Part shown: one piece after another, positions 62,458-64,000 of the stretch
Layout of the letters: every line of letters starts with the position of its first letter
How positions within the stretch are numbered: position 1 is the first letter of the stretch
Origin: Heterohyrax brucei
Taxonomy: Eukaryota; Chordata; Mammalia; Hyracoidea; Procaviidae
NCBI GenBank assembly: GCA_028571685.1
Contig: CM053141.1
Location: 71,161,833 to 71,225,832, forward strand
DNA length: 64,000 bases
Reading direction: 5' to 3'
Program-made: the position numbers and the translations under genes
The notes under the pieces: model-generated
Seen by the model: the letters and a program-made list of their open reading frames with translations, nothing else
Databases searched by the model: none
What the model was told of the DNA's origin: nothing

Positions 62458-62472
62458 ATCCATAGGCATAAA

Positions 62473-62628
62473 TCCTATTGCCATCAAGTTGATTCAGACT
62501 CATAGCTACTGTATAGGACAGGGTAGAAATGCACCATAGAGTTTCCAAAGAGCATTTGGCAGATGCAAACTGCTGATATTTTTGCTAGCAGCTGCTGCCC
62601 ACAGTGATTATGCCATCAGAGTTTCCTC
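62473..62628 (-). repeat. AfroSINE (cluster, 2 of 4)
   Basis: Antisense; TGCCATCAAGTTGATTCAGA to CCATCAGAGTTTCC. Confidence 0.88.
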
Positions 62629-62698
62629 CACAGACATACAAGTTAGGATTCATAACATATTTGGGGGCCATAATTTCATCTGTGACATTCCAGCCTTT

Positions 62699-62856
62699 AC
62701 AAACCCACTGCCGTTGAGTCAATTGCAACTCATAGCGACCCTATAAGACAGAGTAGAACTGCTCTGTAAAGTTTCCAAGGAGTGCCTGGAGGATGCCGAC
62801 TGCCGACCTTTAGATTAGCAGACGTGGCATTTATCTGCTATGTCACCAGGCTTCCT
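62699..62856 (-). repeat. AfroSINE (cluster, 3 of 4)
   Basis: Antisense; CAAACCCACTGCCGTTGAGT to ATGTCACCAGGCTTCC. Confidence 0.92.
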
Positions 62857-62885
62857 TCCCGCTCTTAGGTGAAAATACATAAATA

Positions 62886-63030
62886 AATGGTTACTGTCCA
62901 GTTGATTACAACTCATATCGACCCTATAGGACAAAGTAGAACTACCTCATAGTGTTCCCGAGGAATAGGTGGTGAACTGGAACTGCTGACCTTTTGGTTA
63001 ATAGCTGCGCTGTTACTGCACCACAGAAAT
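62886..63030 (-). repeat. AfroSINE (cluster, 4 of 4)
   Basis: Antisense; GTTACTGTCCAGTTGATTAC to GTTACTGCACCACAG. Confidence 0.88.
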
Positions 63031-63669
63031 CTGTGTCCCTTCCACACAACAAAACACATTCACCGCATTACATCACCCCAAAAGTCATAAATCATCAATT
63101 CCAAGTCCAAAATTGTACCTTTTGAATCACCTAACTCAAATATGAGTGAGACTAGGTGTATTCCATCCTGAGGTAAAAGTCCTTTTCTCTTGTGAAGCTA
63201 TGAAATCTAGAGCGTAAGTTATGTGGTCCAAAGTACAGTGGTGAAAGGTGGACATTTCCGTTACAAATGAAGAAATTCGAGGGACAGAAGGGATAACATG
63301 TACCAAGCGAATCCAAAATCCAGTAGGACATTAGTTCTCAAGGTTTGAAAATTATCTCTTCTGAGACCATCTGGGCAGTCGTCCTGCCCTCCAGACCATG
63401 GGTTGGATCCGACTTGACGACACTTGGCTTGGCTAGACCGTGGGTGTTGGCCTTACACTGAATTCTGGCTGGACACCTTTCAGCTCTGAGCTTCAGCTCC
63501 ACCTTCCTTGCCCTCTGAAACTCTGCTCCTTTGGCTTTAGGTGGCCCGCTTCTCCTAGTCCATCACTGGTGATTGTATCCTCTTCAACCCTGGCAAGCAC
63601 TGTTCTTCTGCCCCTTGGGCATGGCATCACCACTTCCTTAGCTTTGGACAGCAGCCCTGTCCCCCTGGC

Positions 63670-63819
63670 ACGCCTTAATGGCAGCCCCCTCTCTGCAACC
63701 AAGATGGTGAAGATCTGACTCTTTGAAACCTGGGATGTTGTGACTCTACCCTTTGAGATCTGGGAGACCAGTGCCCCACCTGCTGAAACCAAGAAGACTC
63801 TGCTTTTTGTGATTCTTTT
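63670..63819 (+). repeat. 30-base degenerate minisatellite, about five units
   Basis: Units at 63670, 63700, 63730, 63760 and 63790, each 30 bases with alternating starts CAAGA/CTGGGA and ends GAAAC or GAGAT. The best aligned pair is 63730 and 63760. Confidence 0.6.
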
Positions 63820-64000
63820 GATAGTTTTGCTGATCTCCAAGCTGCTCCAGTGATGGTCTGTTTGTTTTCTTGGAGGACAAGAGATGTAGCTCCTTTGGCC
63901 TCTTTCCTAGCTATAGAATTGCGAGTGGCAGACAATGTTCTTTCCTTTCATTCTTTCTCAATCAGTCCCCTTCAGTCTAAACTAATGGGTTTTTTGCTGT

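Larger units (their letters stand above)
56207..64000 (+). other. Downstream MAST4 intron (partial)
   Basis: No exon was recognised after 56206. Contents: AfroSINE variant (56979-57118), A-run (57249-57267), hAT-like MITE (57387-57605), MIR (57738-57965), AfroSINE (58351-58495), an old repeat copy (59290-59710), a second-family SINE fragment (61640-61770), and a decayed repeat with four AfroSINEs (61955-64000). 59850-61600 is unassigned. Confidence 0.65.
61955..64000. repeat. Old interspersed repeat, copy 5, long, with four AfroSINEs
   Basis: TAGTACTGCTAGAACAAAAATACC opening (61962) and, after the SINE cluster, a stretch (63040-64000) ending AGTCTAAACTAATGGGTTTT. It includes a 30-base degenerate tandem repeat at 63670-63819. 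Confidence 0.5.

Noticed and set aside
63493-63840. 115-residue minus-strand frame as a gene
   Set aside because: Falls in a repeat with a 30-base degenerate tandem pattern that keeps the frame open.
56207-64000. The next MAST4 exon (GAYEVKxHxFF-like)
   Set aside because: I looked for this coding stretch on the plus strand and did not see it; the window probably ends within that intron.

Overview
This window is vertebrate nuclear DNA, almost certainly from an afrotherian mammal and most likely an elephant. It is CpG-poor and has small exons in long introns. It is littered with tRNA-derived AfroSINE copies and with a BovB/RTE-type LINE that shares their 3' tail; both are hallmarks of Afrotheria. 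The species call is inferred from repeat content, not from a database match.

The window holds one gene. Fourteen consecutive exons on the + strand (6973 to 56206) join in frame with no stop and canonical GT/AG borders. They give 576 complete codons of MAST4, microtubule-associated serine/threonine kinase 4. Exons 1-4 encode a Ser/Pro-rich N-terminal stretch and the start of the MAST-specific DUF1908 region. Exons 5-8 carry most of DUF1908. Exons 9-14 encode the AGC-type kinase domain from the glycine loop through the HRD, DFG and APE motifs to subdomain X/XI. The gene is cut at both ends: no start codon, promoter, final kinase exons, PDZ domain or polyadenylation region lies here.

The rest is intronic. 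1-6972 is the intron before the first visible exon (L2, RTE, AfroSINEs, and one homeodomain-site-rich block that looks like conserved non-coding DNA). 7043-16840 is moderately repeat-poor. 18600-19800 holds an L1 with an internal inversion. 22175-23035 is an old antisense L1 split by an AfroSINE. 37500-40490 is an L2 background invaded by RTE, which is itself invaded by an AfroSINE. 44650-45910 holds a SINE nested in a SINE and a recent 181-bp tandem duplication. 50098-50660 holds mariner sequence in a head-to-head (foldback) arrangement. 55917-56090 is a MER5A element that abuts the splice acceptor of the last visible exon. 61955-64000 is a decayed repeat carrying four antisense AfroSINEs and a 30-bp degenerate tandem repeat.

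I found no second host gene, no structural RNA gene and no wholly new system. The most interesting signals are transposon-derived sequence acting as splice-site context, the foldback mariner, the local tandem duplication, and the nested SINE/LINE history that links AfroSINEs to their RTE partner.
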